From Meconema thalassinum (Eukaryota; Arthropoda; Insecta; Orthoptera; Tettigoniidae), in assembly GCA_946902985.2 (NCBI GenBank), contig OX336388.2, positions 1,697,901,978 through 1,697,965,977 of the forward strand: a stretch of 64,000 bases of DNA, given 5' to 3'. The position numbers and the translations under genes were made by a program. The notes beneath the pieces were generated by a model that ran no database searches, was not told the origin of the DNA, and saw only the letters and a list, made by a program, of their open reading frames with translations. Positions 27,193 to 39,100 of the stretch are shown piece after piece. Numbering within the stretch: position 1 is the stretch's first letter; every line of letters begins with the position of its first letter.

Positions 27193-30153
27193 TCAAACCA
27201 CGGTCAACCAAAAATGTGCAACCTGTATAGCATTGGAAGTTGCTAGTAAAAGATCTTCTGCTGTACAAGTGGCAGGGCACAGCGGACAATTCAGTAGATG
27301 CTCCATGGTATGGGGCATACCGCAGTCGCAGTTGGTGGAGTCGACGGGGAAGTGCCATTTCTGCAAGTTATCCTTAGATCTTCCAACAGCAAAACGGAGA
27401 CGATTATGTGCCCTCCACACGATCCATTTCTGATCATGTCCAGGTGGGAGGCTTTCCGAGGGGTGATCCCATAGAGAGTTATTCCCAAGCCGAAAAGTCC
27501 ACAATTGTTTTCTAGCTGTAGCTGGTGTAGTTAGCAAGACTGCAGTGGTGTTGAGGAAACTTCTCCTGGACTTCAACCTACGGGTGGCTGGTACATAACC
27601 GTACAACGGATGGGAAAACTGATTAACCTGTTTAGCTCTCTCTTCATTGGCTGCTACCTCACGACGTATATCCGGTGGTGCTATCCCTGCAAGCTGGTAA
27701 AGTTTTGCAAGAGGTGTAGGCTTCAAACAACCTGTAATAAGCCTACATGTTTCATTAAGCGCCTTGTTAACATTATTTGCATGAGTGGATTTGTACCACA
27801 CTGGACATGCATATTCTGCAACACTGTAACATGTTGCAAGCGCTGTCGTTCTCAAGGTTGATGGTTGAGAGCCCCAGGTGCTACCAGTGATCTTACGTAG
27901 GATGTTATTCCTAGCTTCCACCTTTAGTCTGGTATTCCGGCAATGCTGTTTGTAGGTCAGAGTACGATCGAGGGTAACTCCCAGATATTTTGGATGAGGA
28001 GTGTTAACTAAGCGTGTTCCTTGCCAAGAGACGTTAAGTTCACGACGAGCCTGCTTGTGCTTCAGATGAAATGCACACAACTGAGTTTTTGATGGATTTG
28101 GACGAAGTTGATTATCATAGTAATAGACATCCAACTCAGTCAATGCTTGTGTTAAATGAGCTTCAACATCTTCGAAGGATATCCCCTGACAAGCTAATGC
28201 TAGATCGTCGGCATAAAGAAAACTTCTAGTGTTCCTTGGAAGTGGTTGGTCGTTAGTGTAGACGTTAAACAACATTGGTGATAGAACACTACCTTGAGGT
28301 AAGCCATTTCTTTGACGTCTCCATCGACTGCGCTGTCCTTGGAATTCCACATAAAATCTCCTGTTTTGAAGGAAACTTTCAATAAGTTTTGTGAAACTGT
28401 AATCCTTCGTGATTCCATAAATCTTCTGTAACAAAGCACGATGATTGACAGTGTCATAGGCAGCGGTCAAATCGATAAAAGCTACTCCCGTGATATTCCG
28501 TGTTTCAAAGCCATCCTCAATGAATTGAGTGAGGTTAAGGATCTGGGATGTACAACTTTTCCCTGGTCTGAAGCCTGCTTGTTGTTGTATGAGAGCAGGC
28601 TCTACGACATGAACTAGGCGGTTCAGTAACATTCGTTCAAAGATTTTAAGTAGGTGACACAACAAGGATATTGGCCTGTAGTTTTGAGGTTCAGTTGACA
28701 TTTTACCAGGTTTCAGAATCGGTATGACTCGTGATTTCCTCCAGGTTTTTGGGAAATTGCAGGATTTCAAACAGTTGTTGAAGAAAGCTAGGACCCATTC
28801 TCTTGCTCGTTCCCCAAAGTGTTTGATCTGCTCTAATCTGATATCATCTACTCCTGCTGCCTTGCCGATCTTACAACTATCAATGGCTGCCGTCAGTTCT
28901 GCCATGCAAAAAGGTTGCATAAGTTGACTAGTCTCGAGTTCTTCTGACCGAGCAATTTTATGATCTGACCTGCGTAATGGATGGTCAGATTTACCATTTT
29001 CCACGAGCTGACGAGCAATCTGATTAGCTGTTATATTTTTGTGTCCCTCTTTTGTTGTTGGATCACAACTCAGGTACTTAAGGAGTCTCCAGGCTTTCTG
29101 ACTACTCTTACTTAGATCCGTCTCCTCCATCAATTGGCACCATGCATCGTTCCTGTTCTTGGAAATCGCTGTTAAAAGATCTTCCCCAGCTTGAAGGGTA
29201 TCGTTACCAAATGGGTCATTATCAAAGAGGTCAAGATAGTTTTTCAAAAGTTCCTCAGTTTCCGAAGTCAGACCTTTTATATATTGTGCTCTGCAGCCTC
29301 GGGGAATTGAAACACGGGAACAATACTTCACGATATTTACAAAGTCGTCATATAATTCAGGAACTGGCTCAATATTTAGAATATTCTCATCTAGAGAAAT
29401 GGTAAATTTCTCCCAATCAGCCTTCTTAAAATTGTATCTACGTCGGAAAGGAACTGACTGTGGTCGAATGGCAGCATAAATTTGGCATATAATAGGCCGG
29501 TGTTGCGTGTGAGGAATAGCTTGACCCACTGATTTTATTGATAAATGAGATATGTTTTCACTCACAAATATCATATCGGGATTATATCCACGCCTCCATC
29601 TTGCACTGTTGAAAGATGCTGGAAGTTTGTTATCATGCAATAAGTTGAGATCATATGAGTCTGCCCATTCAGCCACGGCCTCACCACTTTCATCGGTAGT
29701 TGAGTAACCCCATATTGTGTTACGGCTGTTGAAATCACCAACAACAAACTTCACAGATTGATGCTGGAAGTTGCTGGGTTCTACAAATTTAAATACAGTA
29801 CCTGGGGGCTTATAAACTGATGTTACAGAACAGTTGCTAAGCTCTACTGTAAGAATTTCGGTGTCATCTACAATGGAAATTCCTGTGGAGACGATCTGAA
29901 TATTAGGTTTGGCAAAGATAATGCTGCCATAATGTCGATGAGGATGTTCAACTATTAGGCTCATACCCTTGATTTTTGGACGGTGGAGAGTCAAGTCTCG
30001 GTGGGTTTCCTGAATACATAGTAAATCACAATTCTGATCATGGCATATCTGGCTTAATAACTCTTCCTTGGTGGATGAAAGACCTTCAATATTGACAGAG
30101 ATGATTGTCAGTTTTGGCGCTGAAAAGGGCCGGTTTATATTAATTTTCACCAT
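27193..30153 (-). CDS. Non-LTR retrotransposon ORF2: endonuclease and reverse transcriptase (986 aa)
   Basis: The protein nicks target DNA and copies its own RNA from the nick. Residues 15-225 form the apurinic-type endonuclease: N21, E49 in CIQETH, D140 and N142 in VVGDFN, and H218 in TQHRPI, where a Q replaces the D of the usual SDH motif. Residues about 470-740 are the reverse transcriptase: RVIPILKPGK, NYRPISLL, QAGFRPGKS, motif A FIDLTAAYD (D561), motif B GLPQGSVLSPMLF, the catalytic YADD at 647-650, and YLGVTLD. A C-terminal CDCGMPHTMEHLLNCPLC at 942-959 looks like the zinc-binding end of related elements. No RNase H motifs were seen. The frame is open 26 codons upstream of this ATG to an in-frame TAA, so an earlier non-ATG start cannot be excluded. 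No stops or frameshifts occur. Confidence 0.95.
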   Translation of the reverse strand: MVKININRPFSAPKLTIISVNIEGLSSTKEELLSQICHDQNCDLLCIQETHRDLTLHRPKIKGMSLIVEHPHRHYGSIIFAKPNIQIVSTGISIVDDTEILTVELSNCSVTSVYKPPGTVFKFVEPSNFQHQSVKFVVGDFNSRNTIWGYSTTDESGEAVAEWADSYDLNLLHDNKLPASFNSARWRRGYNPDMIFVSENISHLSIKSVGQAIPHTQHRPIICQIYAAIRPQSVPFRRRYNFKKADWEKFTISLDENILNIEPVPELYDDFVNIVKYCSRVSIPRGCRAQYIKGLTSETEELLKNYLDLFDNDPFGNDTLQAGEDLLTAISKNRNDAWCQLMEETDLSKSSQKAWRLLKYLSCDPTTKEGHKNITANQIARQLVENGKSDHPLRRSDHKIARSEELETSQLMQPFCMAELTAAIDSCKIGKAAGVDDIRLEQIKHFGERAREWVLAFFNNCLKSCNFPKTWRKSRVIPILKPGKMSTEPQNYRPISLLCHLLKIFERMLLNRLVHVVEPALIQQQAGFRPGKSCTSQILNLTQFIEDGFETRNITGVAFIDLTAAYDTVNHRALLQKIYGITKDYSFTKLIESFLQNRRFYVEFQGQRSRWRRQRNGLPQGSVLSPMLFNVYTNDQPLPRNTRSFLYADDLALACQGISFEDVEAHLTQALTELDVYYYDNQLRPNPSKTQLCAFHLKHKQARRELNVSWQGTRLVNTPHPKYLGVTLDRTLTYKQHCRNTRLKVEARNNILRKITGSTWGSQPSTLRTTALATCYSVAEYACPVWYKSTHANNVNKALNETCRLITGCLKPTPLAKLYQLAGIAPPDIRREVAANEERAKQVNQFSHPLYGYVPATRRLKSRRSFLNTTAVLLTTPATARKQLWTFRLGNNSLWDHPSESLPPGHDQKWIVWRAHNRLRFAVGRSKDNLQKWHFPVDSTNCDCGMPHTMEHLLNCPLCPATCTAEDLLLATSNAIQVAHFWLTVV

Positions 30154-30182
30154 TCTTTGATTTGCTTCTGGATTGCTGACGT

Positions 30183-30245
30183 TCAGTTCGGTAATGGAAA
30201 TATAATTCCAACTACCTTAGCAGGGGCACCACGGGCAGGAATCAG
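30183..30245 (-). pseudogene. Probable 3' remnant of retrotransposon ORF1
   Basis: Minus-strand reading from the 5' edge of the element gives 20 open codons ending with PLPN and a TGA at 30,185-30,183, then 29 bp before the ORF2 ATG. This short ORF1-stop to ORF2-start spacing is normal for two-ORF non-LTR elements. The fragment is too short for a domain match, so the call depends on position and frame only. It marks where reverse transcription stopped. Confidence 0.45.
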
Positions 30246-30247
30246 CT

Positions 30248-30255
30248 TCGTTACT
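30248..30255 (+). repeat. Retrotransposon target-site duplication, right copy (8 bp)
   Basis: TCGTTACT is repeated from 27,084-27,091 at the 5' end of the element. The base before it differs between the two sides (A versus T), which limits the duplication to 8 bp. Confidence 0.82.
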
Positions 30256-33200
30256 AATTCTGTCAAGTAATTATAACTTCGATACTAATTATGACAAGTA
30301 ACTGTAACTTCGTTACTAATTATGACAAGTAACTGTAACTTTGATACAAATTATGGCAGGTAACTGTAACTTCGATACTAATTACTACAGGTAACAGTAA
30401 CTTCGATACTAATTATGACAGGTTACTGTAACATCGTTACTAATTATGTCAAGTAATTGTAACTTCGATACTAATTTTGACATGTAACTGTAATTTCGAT
30501 ACAAATTTTGGCAGGATACTCTAATTTCGATACTTATTATGACAGGTAACAGTAACTTCGATACTTATTATGACAAGTAACTTTAACTTCGATACTAATT
30601 ATGACAGGTAACTGTAACTTCGTTACTAATTATGACTAGTAACTGTAACTTCGATACAAATTATGGCAGGTAACTGTAACTTCGATACTAATTACTACAG
30701 GTAACAGTTACTTCGATACTAATTATGACAGGTTACTGTAACATCGTTACTAATTATGTCAAGTAATTGTAACTTCGATACTAATTATGACATGTAACTG
30801 CAACTTCGATACTTATTATGACAAGGAACTGTAATTTCTATACAAAATATGGCAGGAAACTGTAACTTTTATACTAAGTATGACAGGTAACAGTAACTTC
30901 GATACTAATTCTGACAGGTTACTGTAACACCGTTACTAATTATGTCAAGTAACTGTAACTTCGATACTAATTATGACAAGTAACTGTAACTTCGATACTT
31001 ATTATGACAGGTAACTGTAACTTCATTACTAATTATGACAAGAAACTGTAACTTCGATACTAATTATGACAGGTAACTGTAACTTCGATACTAATTATGA
31101 CAAATAAATGTAACTTCGATACTAATTATGACAAATAACTGTAATTTCGATACAAATTATGGCAGGTAACTGTAACGTCGATACTAATTATGACAGGTAA
31201 CAGTAACTTCGATACTAATTATGGCAGGTAACTGTAACTTCGATACTAATTATGACAGGTAACAGTTACTTCGATACTAATTATGACAAGTAACTGAAAC
31301 TTCGATACTAATTATGACAGGTAACTGTAACTTCGTTACTAATTATGACAAGTAACTGTAATTTCTTAACAAATTATGGCGGGTAATTGTAATTTCGATA
31401 CTAATTATCACAGGTAACAGTAACTTCGATACTAATTATGACAAGTAACTGTAACTTCGATACTAATTATGACAGGTAACTGTAACTTCGTTACTAATTA
31501 TGACAAGTAACTGTAACTTCGATACAAATTATGGCAGGTAACTGTAACTTCGATACTAATTACTACAGGTAACAGTAACTTCGATACTAATTATGACAAG
31601 TAACTGTAATTTCGATACAAAATTTGGCAGGTAACTGTAACTTCGAAACTAATTATGACAGGTAACAGTAACTTCGATACTAATTATGACAAGTAACTGT
31701 AACATCGATACCATTTATGACAGGTAAATGTAACTTCGTTACTAATTATGACATGTAACTGTAATTTCGATACAAATTATGGCAGGTAACTGAAACATGG
31801 ATACTAAGTATGACAGGTAACAGTTACTTCGATACAAATTATGACAAGTAACTGTAACTTCGATACTTATTATGACAGGTAACTGTAACTTCGTTACTAA
31901 TCATGACAAGTAACTGTAATTTCGTTACAAATTATGGCAGGTAATTGTAATTTCGATACTAATTATGACAGGTAACAGTTACTTCGATACTAACTATGAC
32001 AAGTAACAGTAACTTCGATACTAATTATGACAAGTAACTGTAACTTCGATACTATTTATGACAGGTAACTGTAACTTCGTTCCTAATTATGACAATTAAT
32101 TGAATTTTCGATACAAATTTTGGCAGGTAAATCTAACTTCGATACTTATTATGACAGGTAAGAGTAACTTCGATACTAATCATGACAAGTAACTGTAACT
32201 TCGATACTAATTATGACAGGTAACTGTAACTTCGTTACTAATTATGACAAGTAACTGTAACTTCGATACAAATTATGGCAGGTAACTGTAACTTCGATAC
32301 TAATTACTACAGGTAACAGTAACTTCGATACTAATTATGACAGGTTACTGTAACATCGTTACTAATTATGTCAAGTAATTGTAACTTCGATACTAATTAT
32401 GGCAAGTAACTGTAACTTCGATACTTATTATGACAGGTAACTCTAATTTCGATACAAATTATGGCAGGTAACTGTAACTTCGATACTAATTATGACAGGT
32501 AACAGTAACTTCGATACTAATTATGACAAGTAACTATAACATCGATACAATTATGACAGGCAACTGTTACTTCGATACTAATTATGACAAGAAACTCTAA
32601 CTTCGTTACTAATTATGACAAGTAACAGTAATTTTGATAAAATATTATGGTAGGTAATTGTAACTTCAATACTAATTATGACAGGTAACAGTAACTTCGA
32701 TGCTATTTATGACAGGTAACTGTAACTTCGATACTAATTATGACAAGTAACTTTAATTTCGATACTAATTATGGTAGGTAACTGTAACTTCGATACTAAT
32801 TATGACAAGTCCCTGTAATTTCGATACAAATTATGGCAGGTAACTGTAACTTCGATACTAATTATGTCAGGTAACAGTAACTTCGATACAAATTATGGCA
32901 GGTAACAGTACCTTCGATACTAATTATGACAGGTAACTGTAACTTCGATACTAATTATGACAAGTAATTATAACTTCGATACTAATTATGACAGGTAAAT
33001 GTAACTTCGATACTAATTATGACAAGTAACTGTAATTTCGATACAAATTATGGCAGGTAACAGTACCTTCGATACTAATTATGACAGGTAACTGTAACTT
33101 CGATACTAATTATGACAAGTAATTATAACTTCGATACTAATTAAGACAGGTAAATGTAACTTCGATACTAATTATGACAAGTAACTGTAACTTCGATACT

Positions 33201-36175
33201 AATTATGACAAGTAACTGTAACTTCGATACTAATTATGACAGGTAACAGTAACTTCGATACTAATTATGACAAGTAACTGTAATTTCGATACAAATTTTG
33301 GCAGGTAACTGTAACTTTGATATTAATTATGACAGGTAACAGTAACTTCGATACTAATTGTGACAAGTAACTGTAACATCGATACCAATTATGACAGGTA
33401 ACTGTAACTTCGTTACTAATTATGACATGTAACTGTAACTTCGATACTAATTATGGCAGGTAACTGTAACTTCGATACTAATTACTACAGGTAACAGTAA
33501 CATCGATACTAATTATGACAGGTTACTGTAACATCGTTAGTAATTATGTCAAGTAATTGTAACTTCGATACTAATTATGACAAGTAACTGTAACTTCGTT
33601 ACTAATTATGACAAGTAACTGTAACTTCGATACAAATTATGGCAGGTAACTGTAACTTCGATACTAATTACTACAGGTAACAGTAACTTCGATACTAATT
33701 ATGACAGGTTACTGTAACATCGTTACTAGTTATGTCAAGTAATTGTAACCTCGATACTAATTTTGACATGTAACTGTAACTTCGATACTTATTATGACAG
33801 GTAACTGTAATTTCGATTAAAATTATGGCAGGTAACTGTATCTTCGATACTAATTAATACAGGTAACAGTAACTTCGATACTAATTCTGACAGGTTACTG
33901 TAACACCGTTACTAATTATGTCAAGTAACTGTAACTTCGATACTTATTATGACAAGTAACTGTAACTTCGATACTTATTATGACAGGTAACTGTAACTTC
34001 ATTACTAATTATGACAAGATACTGTAACTTCGATACTAATTTTGACAGGCAACTGTAACTTCGATACTAATTATGACATATAAATGTAACTTCGATACTA
34101 ATTATGACAAGTAACTGTAACTTCGATACTAATTATGACAGGTAACTGTAACTTCGTTACTAATTATGACAAGTAACTGTAACTTCGATACAAATTATGG
34201 CAGGTAACTGTAACCTCGATACTAATTACTACAGGTTACAGTAACTTCGATACTAATTATGACAGGTTACTGTAACATCGTTACTAATTATGTCAAGTAA
34301 TTGTAACTTTGATACTAATTATGACATGTAACTGTAACTTCGATACTTATTATGGCAGGTAACTGTAATTTCGATTAAAATTATGGCAGGTAACTGTAAC
34401 ATCGATACTAATTATGACAGGTAACAGTAACTTCGATATTAATTATGACAAGTAACTGTAATTTCGATACAAAATTTGGCAGGTAACTGTAACTTCGAAA
34501 CTAATTATGACAGGTAACAGTAGCTTCGATACTAATTATGACAAGTAACTGTAACATCGATACCAATTATGACAGCTAACTGTAACTTCGTTACTAATTA
34601 TGACATGTAACTGTAATTTCGATACAAATTATGGCAGGTAACTGTAACTTCGATACTAATTATGACAGGTAACTGTAACTTCGATACTAATTATGACAAA
34701 TAAATGTAACTTCGATACTAATTATGACAATTAACTTTAGTTTCGATACTAATTATGGTAGGTAACTGTAACTTCGATACTAATTATGACAAGTCCCTGT
34801 AATTTCGATACAAATTATGGCAGGTAACTGTAACTCCGATACTAATTATGTCATGTAACAGTAACTTTGATACTAATTATGACAGGAAACTGTAACTTCG
34901 TTAATTATTATGAAAAGTAACTGTAATTTCGATACAAATTATGACAGGTAACTGTAACTTCGTTACTAATTATGACAAGTAACTGTAATTTCGATACAAA
35001 TTATGGCAGGTAACAGTACCTTCGATACTAATTATGACAGGTAACTGTAACTTCGATACTTATTATGACAAGTAATTATAACTTCGATACCAATTATGAC
35101 AGGTAAATGTAACTTCGATACTAATTATGACAAGTAACTGTAACTTCGATACTAATTATGACAAGTAACTGTAACTTCGATACTAATTATGACAGGTAAC
35201 AGTAACTTCGATACTAATTATGACAAGCAACTGTAATTTCGATACAAATTTTGGCAGGTAACTGTAACTTCGATATTAATTATGACAGGTAACAGTAACT
35301 TCGATACTAATTATGACAAGTAACTGTAACATCGATACCAATTATGACAGGTGACTGTAACTTCGTTACTAATTATGACATGTAACTGTAACTTCGATAC
35401 AAATTATGGCAGGTAACTGTAACTTCGATACTAATTACTACAGGTAACAGTAACTTCGATACTAATTATGACAGGTTACTGTAACATCGTTGCTAATTCT
35501 GTCAAGTAATTATAACTTCGATACTAATTATGACAAGTAACTGTAACTTCGTTACTAATTATGACAAGTAACTGTTACTTTGATACAAATTATGGCAGGT
35601 AACTGTAACTTCGATACTAATTACTACAGGTAACAGTAACTTCGATACTAATTATGACAGGTTACTGTAAAATCGTTACTAATTATGTCAAGTAATTGTA
35701 ACTTCGATACTAATTTTGACATGTAACTGTAATTTCGATACAAATTTTGGCAGGATACTCTAATTTCGATACTTATTATGACAGGTAACAGTAACTTCGA
35801 TACTTATTATGACAAGTAACTTTAACTTCGATACTAATTATGACAGGTAACTGTAACTTCGTTACTAATTATGACTAGTAACTATAACTTCGATACAAAT
35901 TATGGCAGGTAACTGTATTTTCGATACTAATTACTACAGGTAACAGTTACTTCGATACTAATTATGACAGGTTACTGTAACATCGTTACTAATTATGTCA
36001 AGTAATTGTAACTTCGATACTAATTATGACATGTAACTGCAACTTCGATACTTATTATGACAAGGAACTGTAATTTCTATACAAAATATGGCAGGAAACT
36101 GTAACTTTTATACTAAGTATGACAGGTAACAGTAACTTCGATACTAATTATGACAAGTAACTGTAACTTCGTTAC

Positions 36176-39100
36176 TAATTATGACAAGTAACTCTCATTT
36201 TGATAAAAAATTATGGCAGGTAACTGTAACTTCGATACTAATTAATACAGGTAACAGTAACTTCGATACTAATTCTGACAGGTTACTGTAACACCGTTAC
36301 TAATTATGTCAAGTAACTGTAACTTCGATACTAATTATGACAAGTAACTGTAACTTCGATACTTATTATGACAGGTAACTGTAACTTCATTACTAATTAT
36401 GACAAGAAACTGTAACTTCGATACTAATTATGACAGGTAACTGTAACTTCGATACTAATTATGACAAATAAATGTAACATCGATACTAATTATGACAAGT
36501 AACTGTAATTTCGATACAAATTATGGCAGGTAACTGTAACGTCGATACTAATTATGACAGGTAACAGTAACTTCGATACTAATTATGGCAGGTAACTGTA
36601 ACTTCGATACTAATTATGACAGGTAACAGTTACTTCGATACTAATTATGACAAGTAACTGTAACTTCGATACTAATTATGACAGGTAACTGTAACTTCGT
36701 TACTAATTATGACAAGTAACTGTAATTTCTTAACAAATTATGGCGGGTAATTGTAATTTCGATATTAATTATCACAGGTAACAGTAACTTCGATACTAAT
36801 TATGACAAGTAACTGTAACTTCGATACTAATTATGACAGGTAACTGTAACTTCGTTACTAATAATGACAAGTAACTGTAACTTCGATACAAATTATGGCA
36901 GGTAACTGTAACTTCGATACTAATTACTACAGGTAACAGTAACTTCGATACTAATTATGACAAGTAACTGTAATTTCGATACAAAATTTGGCAGGTAACT
37001 GTAACTTCGAAACTAATTATGACAGGTAACAGTAACTTCGATACTAATTATGACAAGTAACTGTAACATCGGTACCAATTATGACAGGTAACTGTAACTT
37101 CGTTACTAATTATGACATGTAACTGTAATTTCGATAAAAATTATGGCAGGTAACTGTAACTTCGATACTAATTATGACAGGTAACAGTAACTTCGATACT
37201 AATTATGGCAGGTAACTGTAACTTCGATACTAATTATGACAGGTAACAGTTACTTCGATACAAATTATGACAAGTAACTGTAACTTCGATACTTATTATG
37301 ACAGGTAACTGTAACTTTGTTACTAATTATGACAAGTAACTGTAATTTCGTTACAAATTATGGCAGGTAATTGTAATTTCGATACTAATTATGACAGGTA
37401 ACAGTTACTTCGATACTAATTATGACAAGTAACAGTAACTTAGATACTAATTATGACAAGTAACTGTAACTTCGATACTAATTATGACAGGTAACTGTAA
37501 CTTCGTTCCTAATTATGACAATTAATTGAATTTTCGATACAAATTTTGGCAGGTAAATCTAACTTCGATACTTATTATGCCAGGTAAGAGTAACTTCGAT
37601 ACTAATCATGACAAGTAACTGTAACTTCGATACTAATTAAGACAGGTAACTGTAACTTCGTTACTAATTATGACAAGTAACTGTAACTTCGATACAAATT
37701 ATGGCAGGTAACTGTAACTTCGATACTAATTACTACAGGTAACAGTAACTTCGATACTAATTATGACAGGTTACTGTAACATCGTTACTAATTATGTCAA
37801 GTAATTGTAACTTCCATACTAATTATGGCAAGTAACTGTAACTTCGATACTTATTATGACAGGTAACTCTAATTTCGATTAAAATTATGGCAGGTAACTG
37901 TAACTTCGATACTAATTATGACAGGTAACAGTATCTTCGATACTAATTATGACAAGTAACTATAACATCGATACAAATTATGACAGGCAACTGTAACTTC
38001 GATACTAATTATGACAAGAAACTCTAACTTCGTTACTTATTATGACAAGTAACAGTAATTTTGATAAAATATTATGGTAGGTAACTGTAACTTCAATACT
38101 AATTGTGACAGGTAACAGTAACTTCGATGCTATTTTTGACAGGTAACTGTAACTTCGATACTAATTATGACAAGTAACTTTAATTTCGATACTAATTATG
38201 GTAGGTAACTGTAACTTCGATACTAATTATGACAAGTCCCTGTAATTTCGATACAAATTATGGCAGGTAACTGTAACTTCGATACTAATTATGTCAGGTA
38301 ACAGTAACTTCGATACAAATTATGGCAGGTAACAGTACCTTCGATACTAATTATGACAGGTAACTGTAACTTCGATACTAATTATGACAAGTAATTATAA
38401 CTTCGATACTAATTATGACAGGTAAATGTAACTTCGATACTAATTATGACAAGTAACTGTAATTTCGATACAAATTATGGCAGGTAACACTACCTTCGAT
38501 ACTAATTATGACAGGTAACTGTAACTTCGATACTAATGATGACAAGTAATTATAACTTCGATACTAATTAAGACAGGTAAATGTAACTTCGATACTAATT
38601 ATGACAAGTAACTGTAACTTCGATACTAATTATGACAAGTAACTGTAACTTCGATACTAATTATGACAGGTAACAGTAACTTCGATACTAATTATGACAA
38701 GTAACTGTAATTTCGATACAAATTTTGGCAGGTAACTGTAACTTTGATATTAATTATGACAGGTAACAGTAACTTCGATACTAATTATGACAAGTAACTG
38801 TAACATCGATACCAATTATGACAGGAAACTGTAACTTCGTTACTAATTATGACATGTAACTGTAACTTCGATACTAATTATGGCAGGTAACTGTAACTTC
38901 GATACTAATTACTACAGGTAACAGTAACTTCGTTACTAATTATGACAAGTAACTGTAATTTCGATACAAATTATGGCAGGTAACAGTACCTTCGATACTC
39001 ATTATGACAGGTAACTGTAACTTCGATACTAATTATGACAAGGAACTGTAATTTCGATACAAATTATGGCAGGTAACTGTAACTTTGATACTAATTATGA

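Larger units (their letters stand above)
27092..30247 (-). mobile_element. 5'-truncated non-LTR (LINE-type) retrotransposon
   Basis: A 3,156-bp insertion lies on the minus strand with an 8-bp target duplication. Its 3' end (left side) is a tail of AATA-type tandem repeats. It carries a full ORF2 with an apurinic-type endonuclease and reverse transcriptase. Upstream there are only 94 bp, including what looks like the last 20 codons of ORF1, so the element is probably truncated inside ORF1, as is common in target-primed reverse transcription. No RNase H domain was recognised. The clade (Jockey, CR1 or RTE-like) is not resolved. An undamaged ORF2 and exact duplication indicate a young insertion. 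Confidence 0.93.

Noticed and set aside
27134..29405. Several short open frames on both strands inside the retrotransposon
   Set aside because: They are shadows of the 986-codon ORF2 in other frames.
18003..30247. SINE and the resident retrotransposon as a partner pair
   Set aside because: The SINE 3' end (CTGTGGATTTTC) shares no visible similarity with the retrotransposon 3' end (CACGAATAAATAAATAAAA), so shared 3' recognition is not supported.
27092..30247. LTR retrotransposon or endogenous retrovirus
   Set aside because: There are no long terminal repeats, protease or integrase; the endonuclease is apurinic-type and the 3' tail is a short tandem repeat.
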